64,000 bases of DNA from assembly GCF_051857475.1 (NCBI RefSeq), contig NZ_JBPZGZ010000003.1, positions 744,001 through 808,000 of the forward strand, given 5' to 3'. The notes under the pieces were generated by a model, which made no database searches, was not told where the DNA came from, and saw only the letters and a list, made by a program, of their open reading frames with translations. The stretch comes from Pelomonas sp051857475 (lineage in GTDB: Bacteria; Pseudomonadota; Gammaproteobacteria; Burkholderiales; Burkholderiaceae_C). Below, piece by piece: positions 1 to 7,546 of the stretch; within the stretch, counting starts at the first letter, position 1; each line of letters begins with the position of its first letter. The position numbers and the translations under genes were made by a program.

Positions 1-437
1 TCGTCGACTTCATCGACATGACGCGCGAGGAGCACAAGACGGCCGTGCTGGCCGAGTTCCGCAAGCAGCTGGGGCGCGACCGCACCAAGGTCACGGTGGG
101 TGGCTTCACCCAGCTCGGCCTGGTGGAGATGACGAGGAAGCGCACGCGCGAGTCGCTGGCCCGCATGCTCTGCGAGCCCTGCCCGACCTGCGAGGGCCGC
201 GGCCAGGTGAAGACGGCGCGCTCGGTCTGCTACGACATCCTGCGCGAGATCCTGCGCGAGGCGCGCCAGTTCTCGCCGCGCGAGTTCCGCGTCGTGGCGG
301 CCGCCAATGTCGTCGAGATGATGCTGGACGAAGAGAGCGCCCATCTGGCCGGCCTGTCCGACTTCATCGGCAAGCCCATCTCGCTGACGGCCGAGCCGAC
401 CAACCAGACCGAGCATTACGACATCGTCTTGTTGTGA
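1..437 (+). CDS. rng: Ribonuclease G, C-terminal part (cut by window start)
   Basis: The visible 145 codons read in frame from base 3 and carry the C-terminal signature of RNase G/E: a VDFIDM-type stretch, then CEPCPTCEGRG, the Cys-x-x-Cys zinc-link that joins dimers in this family. RNase G is a cytoplasmic endonuclease that matures the 5' end of 16S rRNA and degrades some mRNAs. The protein ends shortly after the zinc-link region without the long disordered tail of RNase E, which favours RNase G. The 5' end lies outside the window. tolB follows after 292 bases on the same strand. Confidence 0.9.
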   Translation, partial: VDFIDMTREEHKTAVLAEFRKQLGRDRTKVTVGGFTQLGLVEMTRKRTRESLARMLCEPCPTCEGRGQVKTARSVCYDILREILREARQFSPREFRVVAAANVVEMMLDEESAHLAGLSDFIGKPISLTAEPTNQTEHYDIVLL

Positions 438-729
438 GCCCCTCGCCTGGCCTCGCCGCGCTGAACGCAGGCGAGTCCAATCGGTCTTGCAGACCGCGCT
501 GTGGCAGACGCCGCAGCTCTTCAGCAGGCACATGCCGCCCACTGGGCGCCATGGGTCCGGCTTCAGCCCCCGCGGGGACGGCGATGCACGTGGCATAGAG
601 CCCCGTGCACATCGCCCGCGGGCCAGCTTGGGAGCGGCCCGGCGCTTTCCCGCGTTGTAAAAACCGTGTGACGGGGATGCGGCCTTGTCCGACGTTACAA
701 CTTGCGCAGCTGCGGCAAAATCGCGCGCC

Positions 730-2019
730 ATGCTCGCATCTCCTGCAAACGTCTCCCGCCGCCGCAGCCTTGCGGCCCTCGCCGCTCTGGGCGCTGGCCC
801 CACGCTCGCCCAGGTCCGCATCGACATCGCCGGCTATGGCGGTTCGCGCTACCCCATGGCCATCGTCGACTTCCGCGACGATGGCAAGGTCTCGACCCAG
901 CCCATCGCGGCCATCGTGCGGGCCGACCTGGAGCGCAGCGGGCTGTTCCGCAGCGTCGACGCGCCGCCCGGCCTGAGCGAGACGAGCGTCCCCGCCTGGG
1001 CCGACTGGAAGGCGCGTCAGGCCGATGCCCTGGTCGCCGGGTCGGTCAACCGCCTCGCCGATGGCCGGCTGGACATCCGCTTCAAGCTCTGGGATGTGGC
1101 CAAGGGCACCGAGCTCGTCGGCCAGGCCCAGGCCGTGCATCCCGACGATGCACGCCTCGCGGCCCACCGCATCGCCGACACCATCTACGAAAAGCTCATC
1201 GGCGACAAGGGCGTGTTCGCGACGCGCATGGCCTATGTGACCAAGGCCGGCCCGCGCTACAGCCTTGTCGTTGCCGACGCGGACGGCGAGGGCGCCAAGG
1301 TGGCGCTGACCAGTCCCGAGCCCATCATCTCGCCGGCCTGGGCGCCCAATGGCCGCGAGCTGGCCTATGTGAGCTTCGAGAGCCGCAAAGCCACCGTGCG
1401 CATCCAGGACGTGCTGACCGGTGGCCGCCGCGTGCTGGCCGACTTCAAGGGCACCAACAGCGCGCCGGCCTGGTCGCCCGATGGCCAGCAGCTGGTGCTC
1501 AGCCTGTCGCGCGAAGGCGGTACCCAGCTTTTTGTCATCAACCGTGACGGCTCGGGCCTGCGCCGCCTGACGCAAAGCGGGGCCATCGACACCGAGGCCT
1601 GCTATGCGCCCGACGGCAGCAAGATCTATTTCGTCAGCGACCGCGGCGGCGGCCCGCAGATCTACCGCATGGCGGCCAGCGGTGGCAGCGCCGAGCGCGT
1701 GACCTTCAGCGGCAACTACAACATCAGCCCCGCCATCAGCCCCGATGGCCGCACCATGGCCTACATCACGCGGACCAGCGGCGCCTTCCGCCTGTCGGTG
1801 ATGGACCTGGGCACCGGCCAGTCCCAGCAGATCAGCGAGGCCAACGACGACGAGAGTCCGGCCTTCGCGCCCAACGGCAAGCTCATCGTCTACGCCAGCC
1901 GCGCCGGCGGCAAGGAGGTGCTGATGACGACGACGCTGGACGGCAAGATCAAGACCCCCTTGCTCGTGACCCTGGTGGAAGTGCGTGAACCCACCTGGGG
2001 ACCCTTTACCCGTCAGTAA
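730..2019 (+). CDS. tolB: Tol-Pal system periplasmic protein TolB
   Basis: TolB is the periplasmic beta-propeller that binds Pal and TolA and helps constrict the outer membrane at division. From the ATG at 730 the product has 429 residues, normal for TolB. It has an N-terminal signal with a twin-arginine-like SRRRSLAAL run, an N-terminal domain (about residues 30-150) and five WD40-like repeats with SPDG/APDG/APNG motifs. An in-frame ATG at 685 gives 15 extra residues before the signal and is less likely. pal and cpoB follow, but tolQ, tolR and tolA are not upstream, where rng is found instead. Confidence 0.95.
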   Translation: MLASPANVSRRRSLAALAALGAGPTLAQVRIDIAGYGGSRYPMAIVDFRDDGKVSTQPIAAIVRADLERSGLFRSVDAPPGLSETSVPAWADWKARQADALVAGSVNRLADGRLDIRFKLWDVAKGTELVGQAQAVHPDDARLAAHRIADTIYEKLIGDKGVFATRMAYVTKAGPRYSLVVADADGEGAKVALTSPEPIISPAWAPNGRELAYVSFESRKATVRIQDVLTGGRRVLADFKGTNSAPAWSPDGQQLVLSLSREGGTQLFVINRDGSGLRRLTQSGAIDTEACYAPDGSKIYFVSDRGGGPQIYRMAASGGSAERVTFSGNYNISPAISPDGRTMAYITRTSGAFRLSVMDLGTGQSQQISEANDDESPAFAPNGKLIVYASRAGGKEVLMTTTLDGKIKTPLLVTLVEVREPTWGPFTRQ

Positions 2020-2020
2020 C

Positions 2021-2047
2021 TTGACAGCACCTGCCATGTTGGACAAT
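2021..2047 (+). promoter_or_regulatory. Possible internal promoter for pal
   Basis: A perfect -35 hexamer TTGACA (2021-2026) begins one base after the tolB stop. GACAAT (2042-2047) lies 15 bases further on as a partial -10 match. The 99-base tolB-pal gap has room for it, and Pal is usually needed in excess of TolB. The spacing is short for sigma-70, so this is tentative. Confidence 0.4.
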
Positions 2048-2118
2048 GCAGCGCCCGCGCCGCCGATGGTGCTGTGCCCCCCATCCCCCGCCCCCCGTCC
2101 GTTGTGGAGACTCTTCGA

Positions 2119-2658
2119 ATGAAACCGACCCTGTACGCACTCACCCTGATTGCCGCCGCCGCGCTGGTTGGCTGCAGCTCCCCCGTCAAGCTGGACGAGC
2201 CCAAGGACGTGCCGGTCGAGAACCGCCAACCGGCCCAGCCCCCGCAGGCGCAGAAGCCGGCTGAGCCGGCCCAGACCACCGTGCCGACCGTCGACCTGTT
2301 CACCCAGCTGAGCCAGGAAGCCAACGGCAGCGGCAAGCGCACCATCTACTTCGACTTCGACAGCGACGTCGTCAAGGAAGAGTACCGTCCCCTGGTCGAC
2401 CTGCACGCCCGCCGCCTGAAGGCCCGTTCGCAAGCGGCCCTGATGCTTGAAGGCAACACCGACGAGCGCGGTGGCCGCGAGTACAACCTGGCCCTGGGCC
2501 AGCGTCGTGCCGAAGCCGTCGCCAAGTCGCTGACGCTGCTGGGCGCCGGTGCCAACCAGGTCGAAGCCGTCAGCTTCGGCAAGGAGCGCCCGGCCGTTCA
2601 AGGCGGTGGCGAAGAAGCCTGGGCCAAGAACCGCCGCGTCGAGCTGAAGGACAAGTGA
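2119..2658 (+). CDS. pal: Peptidoglycan-associated lipoprotein Pal
   Basis: Pal anchors the outer membrane to peptidoglycan and binds TolB. From ATG 2119 (GGAGA 9 bases before it) the product has 179 residues. It has a lipoprotein signal ending in the lipobox LVGC at about residues 14-17, a Pro/Ala-rich linker, and an OmpA-like domain from about residue 70. That domain contains YFDFDSD, EGNTDERG and NLALGQRRA, the diaminopimelate-binding Asp and Arg included. An upstream in-frame ATG at 2074 would spoil the signal peptide. The stop overlaps the GTG start of cpoB. Confidence 0.96.
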   Translation: MKPTLYALTLIAAAALVGCSSPVKLDEPKDVPVENRQPAQPPQAQKPAEPAQTTVPTVDLFTQLSQEANGSGKRTIYFDFDSDVVKEEYRPLVDLHARRLKARSQAALMLEGNTDERGGREYNLALGQRRAEAVAKSLTLLGAGANQVEAVSFGKERPAVQGGGEEAWAKNRRVELKDK

Positions 2659-3443
2659 CAGTGAAGCGAGTGCTGCGACTGACGCTCATGGCGCTCGCCA
2701 TGGGCGCGGCCTTCATGCAGCCGGCCCGCGCCGGCTTGTTCGAGGATGACGAAGCCCGCAAGGCCATCCTCGATCTGCGTGCCCAGGTCAAGGCCAACGA
2801 GGACGCCGCCAAGCAGCGTGCCGAGCAGCTCAACGCGCTGGTCCAGGATCAGCTCCAGCCGCTGCGTCGCAGCATGCTGGACCTGAACAGCCAGATCGAC
2901 GCCCTGCGCGCCGAGATCGCCAAGCTGCGCGGCGCCAACGAGCAGCTCGCCCGCGACCTGTCCGACACGCAGCGCAAGCTGAGCGACCAGTCGCAGTCTG
3001 TCGAAGCCCGCTTCAAGCCGCTGGAGCCGCAGAAGGTCAGCCTGGATGGCCGTGAGTTCCAGGTCGGTCCGGATGAGCGCAATCAGTACGAAGCCGCCAT
3101 CGGCCTCGTGCGCCGCGGCGACTTCGCCGAGGCCGTGGCCGCGCTGAATGCCTTCCTGAAGCGTTACCCCGCCAGCGGCTACACCGACTCGGTGCGCTTC
3201 TGGCTCGGCAACGCCCAGTACGGCAAGCGCGACTACAAGGACGCCATCGCGACCTTCAGGGCCTTCATCGCCGGCAATGCCGACCATCCGCGCGCCGGTG
3301 AAGCCCTGCTCGCCCTGGCCAACTGCCAGATCGAGCTGAAGGACAACAAGGCCGCGCGCCGCAGCCTCGAAGACCTCATCAAGGCTTACCCGAGCACCGA
3401 GGCCGCGCAAGCGGGCAAGGAACGCCTGCGTTCGTTGAAGTGA
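2655..3443 (+). CDS. cpoB: Cell division coordinator CpoB (YbgF)
   Basis: CpoB is the periplasmic TPR protein that links Tol energy to PBP1B-dependent septal peptidoglycan synthesis. The 262-residue product has a signal peptide (cleavage near AARA-like PARA at about residue 26), a coiled coil over roughly residues 35-115 (the trimerisation helix), and a C-terminal TPR region with NQYEAAIGLV, YPASGYTDSVRFWLGNAQY and a final helical pair. The start is GTG at 2655, overlapping the pal stop; a second GTG at 2661 is an alternative. The stop overlaps the tcdA start. Confidence 0.93.
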   Translation: MTVKRVLRLTLMALAMGAAFMQPARAGLFEDDEARKAILDLRAQVKANEDAAKQRAEQLNALVQDQLQPLRRSMLDLNSQIDALRAEIAKLRGANEQLARDLSDTQRKLSDQSQSVEARFKPLEPQKVSLDGREFQVGPDERNQYEAAIGLVRRGDFAEAVAALNAFLKRYPASGYTDSVRFWLGNAQYGKRDYKDAIATFRAFIAGNADHPRAGEALLALANCQIELKDNKAARRSLEDLIKAYPSTEAAQAGKERLRSLK

Positions 3444-4240
3444 TGGCGATGGATCAGGATCAGCTCGACGCTGATCTGGAGCGTCGCTTCGGCGGCCTGC
3501 GTCGCCTGCACGGTGATGCCGCCTACCAGCGCCTGCGCACGGCGAGATTCGCCGTCGTGGGCCTGGGCGGCGTCGGCTCCTGGGCCGTCGAAGCGCTGGC
3601 GCGCAGCGGCGTCGCCGCGCTGACGCTGATCGACCTGGACCAGGTCTCCGAATCCAACATCAACCGCCAGATCCAGGCCCTGGGTTCGACCGTCGGCATG
3701 GCCAAGGCCGAGGCGCTGAAGCAGCGCATCGCCGACATCCATCCCGGCTGCGCCGTGCGCGTCATCGAGGAATTCGTCGAGCCCGAGAACTGGCCCGCGC
3801 TGATTGATGGCGCCGAGTTCGATGGCCTCATCGACTGCTGCGACCAGGTGCGTGCGAAAGCGACGTTGGCGGCCTGGGCGCGCGAGCAGCGCATGCCCTT
3901 CGTCACCGTCGGCGCAGCCGGCGGCAAGCGTGAGCCGCATCGCGTGCAGCTCGACGACCTCAGCGCGACGACGCATGACCCGCTGCTGGCCTCGCTGCGC
4001 CAGCGCCTGCGCAAGCATCACGCTGCGCCTCGTGCCGGCAAGATGGATGTGGCCTGTGTCTACTCGCGCGAGCCGGTGCATCTGCCGCAGCAGGGCGAGG
4101 GCGACGCCTGCGACATCGGGGGCACCGACGGCAGCCTGAACTGCCATGGCTATGGCTCCAGCGTCACCGTCACGGCGACCTTCGGCCTGTGCGCTGCGGC
4201 CGAATTGCAGCGCCTGCACCTGGCCCGGAAAACGGGCTGA
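3440..4240 (+). CDS. tcdA: tRNA threonylcarbamoyladenosine dehydratase TcdA (CsdL)
   Basis: This E1-like enzyme uses ATP to cyclise t6A37 of tRNA to ct6A. The product is 266 residues from GTG 3440, which overlaps the cpoB stop as GTGA; an ATG follows directly at 3443. The ThiF/MoeB Rossmann motif GLGGVGSWAVEALARSG lies at about residue 41 and ESNINRQ at about 73, as in CsdL. The C-terminal part with GSLNCHGYGSS also matches the family. Its place at the end of the tol-pal run and directly before two tRNA genes may be coincidental. Confidence 0.92.
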   Translation: MMAMDQDQLDADLERRFGGLRRLHGDAAYQRLRTARFAVVGLGGVGSWAVEALARSGVAALTLIDLDQVSESNINRQIQALGSTVGMAKAEALKQRIADIHPGCAVRVIEEFVEPENWPALIDGAEFDGLIDCCDQVRAKATLAAWAREQRMPFVTVGAAGGKREPHRVQLDDLSATTHDPLLASLRQRLRKHHAAPRAGKMDVACVYSREPVHLPQQGEGDACDIGGTDGSLNCHGYGSSVTVTATFGLCAAAELQRLHLARKTG

Positions 4241-4259
4241 CAAGAAATTCAAGGAATTC

Positions 4260-4289
4260 TTGTGGAGCCCTCAAAAATCTGCCTATAAT
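4260..4289 (+). promoter_or_regulatory. Sigma-70 promoter of tRNA-Lys(UUU)
   Basis: A consensus -10 TATAAT (4284-4289) lies 19 bases before the tRNA. A TTGTGG -35 (4260-4265) is spaced 18 bases from it. A GC-rich run follows the -10, as is usual for stringently controlled stable-RNA promoters. Confidence 0.75.
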
Positions 4290-4308
4290 GGCGGGCTCTG
4301 CTTGACAC

Positions 4309-4384
4309 GGGACGTTAGCTCAGTCGGTAGAGCAGCGGACTTTTAATCCGTTGGTCGCAGGTTCGAATCCTGCACGTCCCACCA
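4309..4384 (+). tRNA. tRNA-Lys (anticodon UUU)
   Basis: A 76-base cloverleaf with acceptor GGGACGT pairing with ACGTCCC, discriminator A and encoded CCA. The D arm contains GCTCAG..GGTAGAGC, the anticodon loop is CTTTTAA (anticodon UUU), and the T loop is TTCGAAT. It is very close to the Escherichia coli tRNA-Lys pattern. Confidence 0.97.
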
Positions 4385-4416
4385 GAATTTCCAGCGGTAA
4401 TTCGAAAGAATCACGC

Positions 4417-4422
4417 TACAAT
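4417..4422 (+). promoter_or_regulatory. -10 box of second tRNA-Lys promoter
   Basis: TACAAT lies 35 bases before the second tRNA-Lys, in the 73-base spacer between the two tRNA genes. No convincing -35 is visible, so the second tRNA may also be read from the first promoter. Confidence 0.45.
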
Positions 4423-4457
4423 CATTGGCTCAGCATGGCACACGCCAAGTTGAATCA

Positions 4458-4533
4458 GGGCTCTTAGCTCAGTTGGTAGAGCAGCGGACTCTTAATCCGT
4501 AGGTCGAGTGTTCGAGTCACTCAGGGCCCACCA
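4458..4533 (+). tRNA. tRNA-Lys (anticodon CUU)
   Basis: A 76-base cloverleaf. Acceptor GGGCTCT pairs with AGGGCCC (one G-U), followed by discriminator A and encoded CCA. The anticodon loop CTCTTAA gives anticodon CUU. It is paired with the UUU isoacceptor just upstream, so both lysine codons are served here. Its T-arm (GAGTG..CACTC) differs clearly from the first copy, so it is not a recent tandem duplicate. Confidence 0.96.
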
Positions 4534-4545
4534 AAATTAAGAAAG

Positions 4546-4578
4546 AAAAAGGACTTGTCGCGAGACAAGTCCTTTTTT
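4546..4578. terminator. Bidirectional intrinsic terminator after tRNA-Lys pair
   Basis: Arms GGACTTGTC (4551-4559) and GACAAGTCC (4564-4572) enclose a GCGA tetraloop. An A-run on the left and a T-run on the right make it a good terminator in both directions. It would end the tRNA transcript and also the minus-strand GH19 gene. Confidence 0.9.
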
Positions 4579-4599
4579 CTTGCCCGCGCGGTATGGGGG

Positions 4600-5400
4600 C
4601 TACAAACCCAGCAAAGCCTTGGCGCGCGCCAGGTGTTCGAGGCGATCGTCCAGTCCGTTGTAGCCGCCATTGATGCGCTTGGTGACGGCGCGGGCGTCGT
4701 CGGCCTCGGCCAGCGGACCGATGCCGCGCGTCTTCCAGAACCAGCAGGCCACGTCGACGCAGGCAAACGGGTCTGCGGCCAGCTGCGTCGGGTTGCCGAC
4801 GTAGTCAATGCCGGTGAACTGGCTGTAGTCGCGGTAGTTGTTGCGGCCGGTCAGCTGGATCAGGCCGCGGCCCTTGTAGCGCGGGCCGTCGCCCGGCTGG
4901 GTGTTGCCGAGGTCGGTGCGACCGTCGTAGGCACTGCCGCTGGCCAGCTCTTCCGAGTACAGCAGCGAGCCGGATTCATGCGCGAGCTGGGCGATGAAAT
5001 GAGCGATCTGGCGCGGCGTGTCGATGCCGTAGCGCGTCATGCCCTTCACCAGCGGTTCGAAATAGAGGTCGATGCGCTTGGGCATGGCGCGCGGCATGAC
5101 GATGCCGAGCTTCTCCTTGGTCGCACCCGGCGGAAGGCCGGCCAGCAGCCGCGCCATGGTGGCATCGCCCGGCGTCACCAGGCCGTCGGACTCCGACAAG
5201 CCCATGGCCTGGGTCTCGAAGGCGCGGATGGCGTCGATGGTGTTGGGGCCGATCTGCCCGTCCATGCTCAGCTGCTTCATGGCTGCGCCGCTCCAGGCCT
5301 CGCTGTTCATGTTCAGCAGGACCTGGACGATGCGGACGTCGGCGACGTCGTTGCGGGCACCCAGCCCGACGCTCTTGGCAATGCACATGGCGGCCTCCAT
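4600..5400 (-). CDS. GH19 chitinase-like endolysin with peptidoglycan-binding domain
   Basis: The product is likely a muralytic glycoside hydrolase of the GH19 lysozyme/chitinase fold, as in phage endolysins. From ATG 5400 it has 266 residues; TTG 5409 and ATG 5388 are alternatives. Residues about 15-85 look like a PG_binding_1 domain (VRIVQVLLN, DGQIGPNTIDAIRAFE). The catalytic part carries QIAHFIAQLAHESGS, with the Glu of AHESG, plus YKGRGLIQLTGRNNY and RINGGYNGLDDR. No signal peptide is visible, so export would need a holin, the type VI apparatus or lysis. It may be a prophage remnant or an effector. A LysR gene lies 72 bases upstream on the same strand. Confidence 0.82.
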   Translation of the reverse strand: MEAAMCIAKSVGLGARNDVADVRIVQVLLNMNSEAWSGAAMKQLSMDGQIGPNTIDAIRAFETQAMGLSESDGLVTPGDATMARLLAGLPPGATKEKLGIVMPRAMPKRIDLYFEPLVKGMTRYGIDTPRQIAHFIAQLAHESGSLLYSEELASGSAYDGRTDLGNTQPGDGPRYKGRGLIQLTGRNNYRDYSQFTGIDYVGNPTQLAADPFACVDVACWFWKTRGIGPLAEADDARAVTKRINGGYNGLDDRLEHLARAKALLGL

Positions 5401-5472
5401 CAGCGACAAACAGACGTGACCTTAGGCGCTTGTGGCGCCGCGTGAATCCCCAATCGGCAGGAAGGGATCCCC

Positions 5473-6417
5473 TCAGGCCGGCAGCGCCCGCTCCTCCAGC
5501 AGCACGCGGTCCCACCAGGGCGTGTCGCCGATCTCGGTGCGCAGATGGTCGATGAAGAGCCTGGCCTTGGTGGCATGGCTGCGGCCCGGCAGGCGCACGG
5601 CGTGGATGCCCGGCATGTCGGGTGGCGCCGGGGCGCTGGCCTCTTCGGGGAACAAGGCCACCAGTTCACCGGAGCGCAGGTGCTCGCAGACGACCCAGGT
5701 GGCCATGTGCAACACGCCCACACCTTGCAGGGCCGCCTGGAGCATGCCGTCCTTGTCGTCGCTGCGGTAGCGGCCATGCACGGGCAGCGGCTGGTTGCGG
5801 TTGACGCCCGGGTAGCGCCACACGAAGCTGGGCGCGGGCGGCGATGCGACGGTGATGCAGTCGTGCTGCAGCAGGTCTTCGGGCGTGCGCGGCCGTCCCT
5901 TGCGGGCCAGATAGGCCGGACTGGCGCAGGTGACGAAGCGGATCTGCGCAAGCTTGGTGGCGCGCAGGTCGCTGTCGGGCAGCAGGCCGATGCGGATGGC
6001 CACGTCCATGCGCTGCTCGGACAGGTCGACGATCTGGTCGATGAGGTGCAGGTCGACCTCGATGTCGGGGTAGCGCTTCAGGAAGCTGGCCAGGGCGCCG
6101 ACCACGTGGCGGCGGCCGAAGACCGTGGGTGCCGTCACCGTCAGCAGGCCGCGGGGCTCGGCGTCGCCGGCGTTCAGTGCCTCCTTGGCCCCGGCCAACT
6201 CGCCCAGGATGAGGCGCGCCCTTGGCAGGAATTGCTCGCCGGCGTCGGTGAGCGAGAGGCGGCGTGGGCTGCGGTGGAAAAGCTTCGAGCCCAGCTCGGC
6301 TTCCAGTGCATCGATCTTGCGCGTCACGGACGACACCGCGACGTCCTGGCGGCGCGCCACCTCGGAAAAGCTGCCGGCGGCGGCGACGGCCAGAAAGGTT
6401 TCGAAGGACTCGATCAT
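5473..6417 (-). CDS. LysR-family transcriptional regulator
   Basis: The 314-residue product starts at ATG 6417. It has the LTTR winged helix at about residues 2-60 (FLAVAAAGSFSEVARRQDVAVSSVTRKIDALEAELG in outline) followed by a LysR_substrate domain (DVAIRIG, CASPAYLARKG, GVGVLHMATWV). It resembles the large DsdC/CrgA-like group often divergent from the gene it controls. The divergent neighbour is an exported MBL-fold hydrolase. The 108-base gap contains repeated TTTGCG/CGCAAA half-sites, described separately. The inducer is not predictable. Confidence 0.93.
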   Translation of the reverse strand: MIESFETFLAVAAAGSFSEVARRQDVAVSSVTRKIDALEAELGSKLFHRSPRRLSLTDAGEQFLPRARLILGELAGAKEALNAGDAEPRGLLTVTAPTVFGRRHVVGALASFLKRYPDIEVDLHLIDQIVDLSEQRMDVAIRIGLLPDSDLRATKLAQIRFVTCASPAYLARKGRPRTPEDLLQHDCITVASPPAPSFVWRYPGVNRNQPLPVHGRYRSDDKDGMLQAALQGVGVLHMATWVVCEHLRSGELVALFPEEASAPAPPDMPGIHAVRLPGRSHATKARLFIDHLRTEIGDTPWWDRVLLEERALPA

Positions 6418-6474
6418 TTTGCGTAATTCGCAAGCTTGGTTTGCGTGGTGCGTGATTGTTCCGGGAAACGCAAA
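6418..6474. promoter_or_regulatory. LysR operator region with TTTGCG half-sites
   Basis: TTGCG-TAATT-CGCAA (6419-6433) is a perfect dyad containing a T-N11-A LTTR box (T6420, A6432). A second, wider pair, TTTGCG (6440-6445) and CGCAAA (6469-6474), follows. Together they fill the space between the divergent LysR gene and the MBL-fold gene, as expected for a recognition site plus an activation site. Confidence 0.65.
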
Positions 6475-6525
6475 GCAAAACAATGCACCCCGTTCACGAA
6501 TCCCACCCTCACCGAGAAGCCCAAC

Positions 6526-7539
6526 ATGACGCCTTCCACTCCCTTCCCGACTCCTTCCCGCCGCCGCCAGATGGCCCTTGGCCGCCTGGCCGTCGCCGCG
6601 GCCCTGGCCTTGTCCGGCCTGGCCACCGTCACCGTGCCCGAATCCGCCCAGGCGGCAGCGCCCCAGCTCAAGACCCAGGCCCCCGGCTGGTACCGCCTGA
6701 TGCTGGGCAGCTTCGAGGTCACCTCGCTGAGCGACGGCACCGTCGGCTTGCCGGTCGACCAGATCCTGCATGCGCCCGCCGGCCGCGTCGCCCAGGGCCT
6801 GAAGCAGAACTTCCAGCAGACGCCGCTGGAGACTTCGGTCAATGCCTGGCTGATCAACACCGGCAGCCGCCTCGTGCTGGTCGACACCGGCGCCGGCACG
6901 CTGTTCGGCCCCACCTTGGGCAAGCTCGCGGCGCAAATCCGCGCCGCCGGCTACCAGCCCGAGCAGATCGACGACATCCTCATCACCCACATGCACCCCG
7001 ACCATGTCGGCGGCCTCGCGGCCGAGGGCCAGCGCGTCTTCCCCAACGCCACCGTGCATGCCGACAAGGCCGACGCCGACTTCTGGCTGTCCGAGGACAA
7101 GGCCGAGGCGGCGCCCAAGGAAACCAAGAGCTTCTTCCAGGGAGCCCAGGCTTCGCTGACGCCGTATGTGAAGGCCGGCCGCTTCGCGACCTTCGAGCGC
7201 GACGGTGAGATCGTGCCGGGCATCCGTGCGTCGCAGGCCCATGGGCATACGCCTGGGCACAGCGTCTACGTGGTGGAGAGCGACGGCAAGCGCCTGGTGC
7301 TGATCGGCGACCTCATCCATGTCGCGTCGGTGCAGCTGGCCTCACCGGAAGTCACCATCGCCTTCGACGGCGACGAGGCGCAAGCCGCCAAGACCCGCGC
7401 CCGCGTCTTTGCCGAACTGGCCAAGGACGGCAGCCTGGTGGCGGTGAGCCACTTCAACTTCCCCGGCGTCGGCCGTTTGCGCCAGGCCGGCAAGGGCTGG
7501 CAGTGGGTTCCGCTGGACTACAACAGCCAGGTGCGTTGA
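6526..7539 (+). CDS. Exported metallo-beta-lactamase-fold hydrolase
   Basis: The product has 337 residues from ATG 6526. An N-terminal twin-arginine-like signal (SRRRQMALGRLAVAAALAL) ends near QAAA. The MBL fold has the zinc motif THMHPDHVGG at about residue 154, a later HGHTPGHS histidine and the GDLIH aspartate, and a final SHFNFPGVG. This pattern matches the periplasmic lactonase-like group, in which quorum-quenching and other esterases occur; the substrate cannot be assigned. It is divergent from the LysR gene and probably controlled by it. GAGAAG 8-13 bases before the ATG can serve as ribosome binding site. Confidence 0.85.
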   Translation: MTPSTPFPTPSRRRQMALGRLAVAAALALSGLATVTVPESAQAAAPQLKTQAPGWYRLMLGSFEVTSLSDGTVGLPVDQILHAPAGRVAQGLKQNFQQTPLETSVNAWLINTGSRLVLVDTGAGTLFGPTLGKLAAQIRAAGYQPEQIDDILITHMHPDHVGGLAAEGQRVFPNATVHADKADADFWLSEDKAEAAPKETKSFFQGAQASLTPYVKAGRFATFERDGEIVPGIRASQAHGHTPGHSVYVVESDGKRLVLIGDLIHVASVQLASPEVTIAFDGDEAQAAKTRARVFAELAKDGSLVAVSHFNFPGVGRLRQAGKGWQWVPLDYNSQVR

Positions 7540-7546
7540 AGCAGGC

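Noticed and set aside
490..596. Minus-strand frame with a CGVCH haem-like motif in the rng-tolB gap
   Set aside because: Short, without signal peptide or other cytochrome features, and it continues antisense into rng; the motif is probably chance.
364..2601. A 745-codon minus-strand open frame opposite tolB and pal
   Set aside because: It runs antisense to two certain genes, its composition is that of a high-G+C shadow frame, and no domain is visible.
4309..4533. Tandem duplication of tRNA-Lys
   Set aside because: The two tRNAs have different anticodons and clearly different T arms and acceptor stems, so they are separate isoacceptors.
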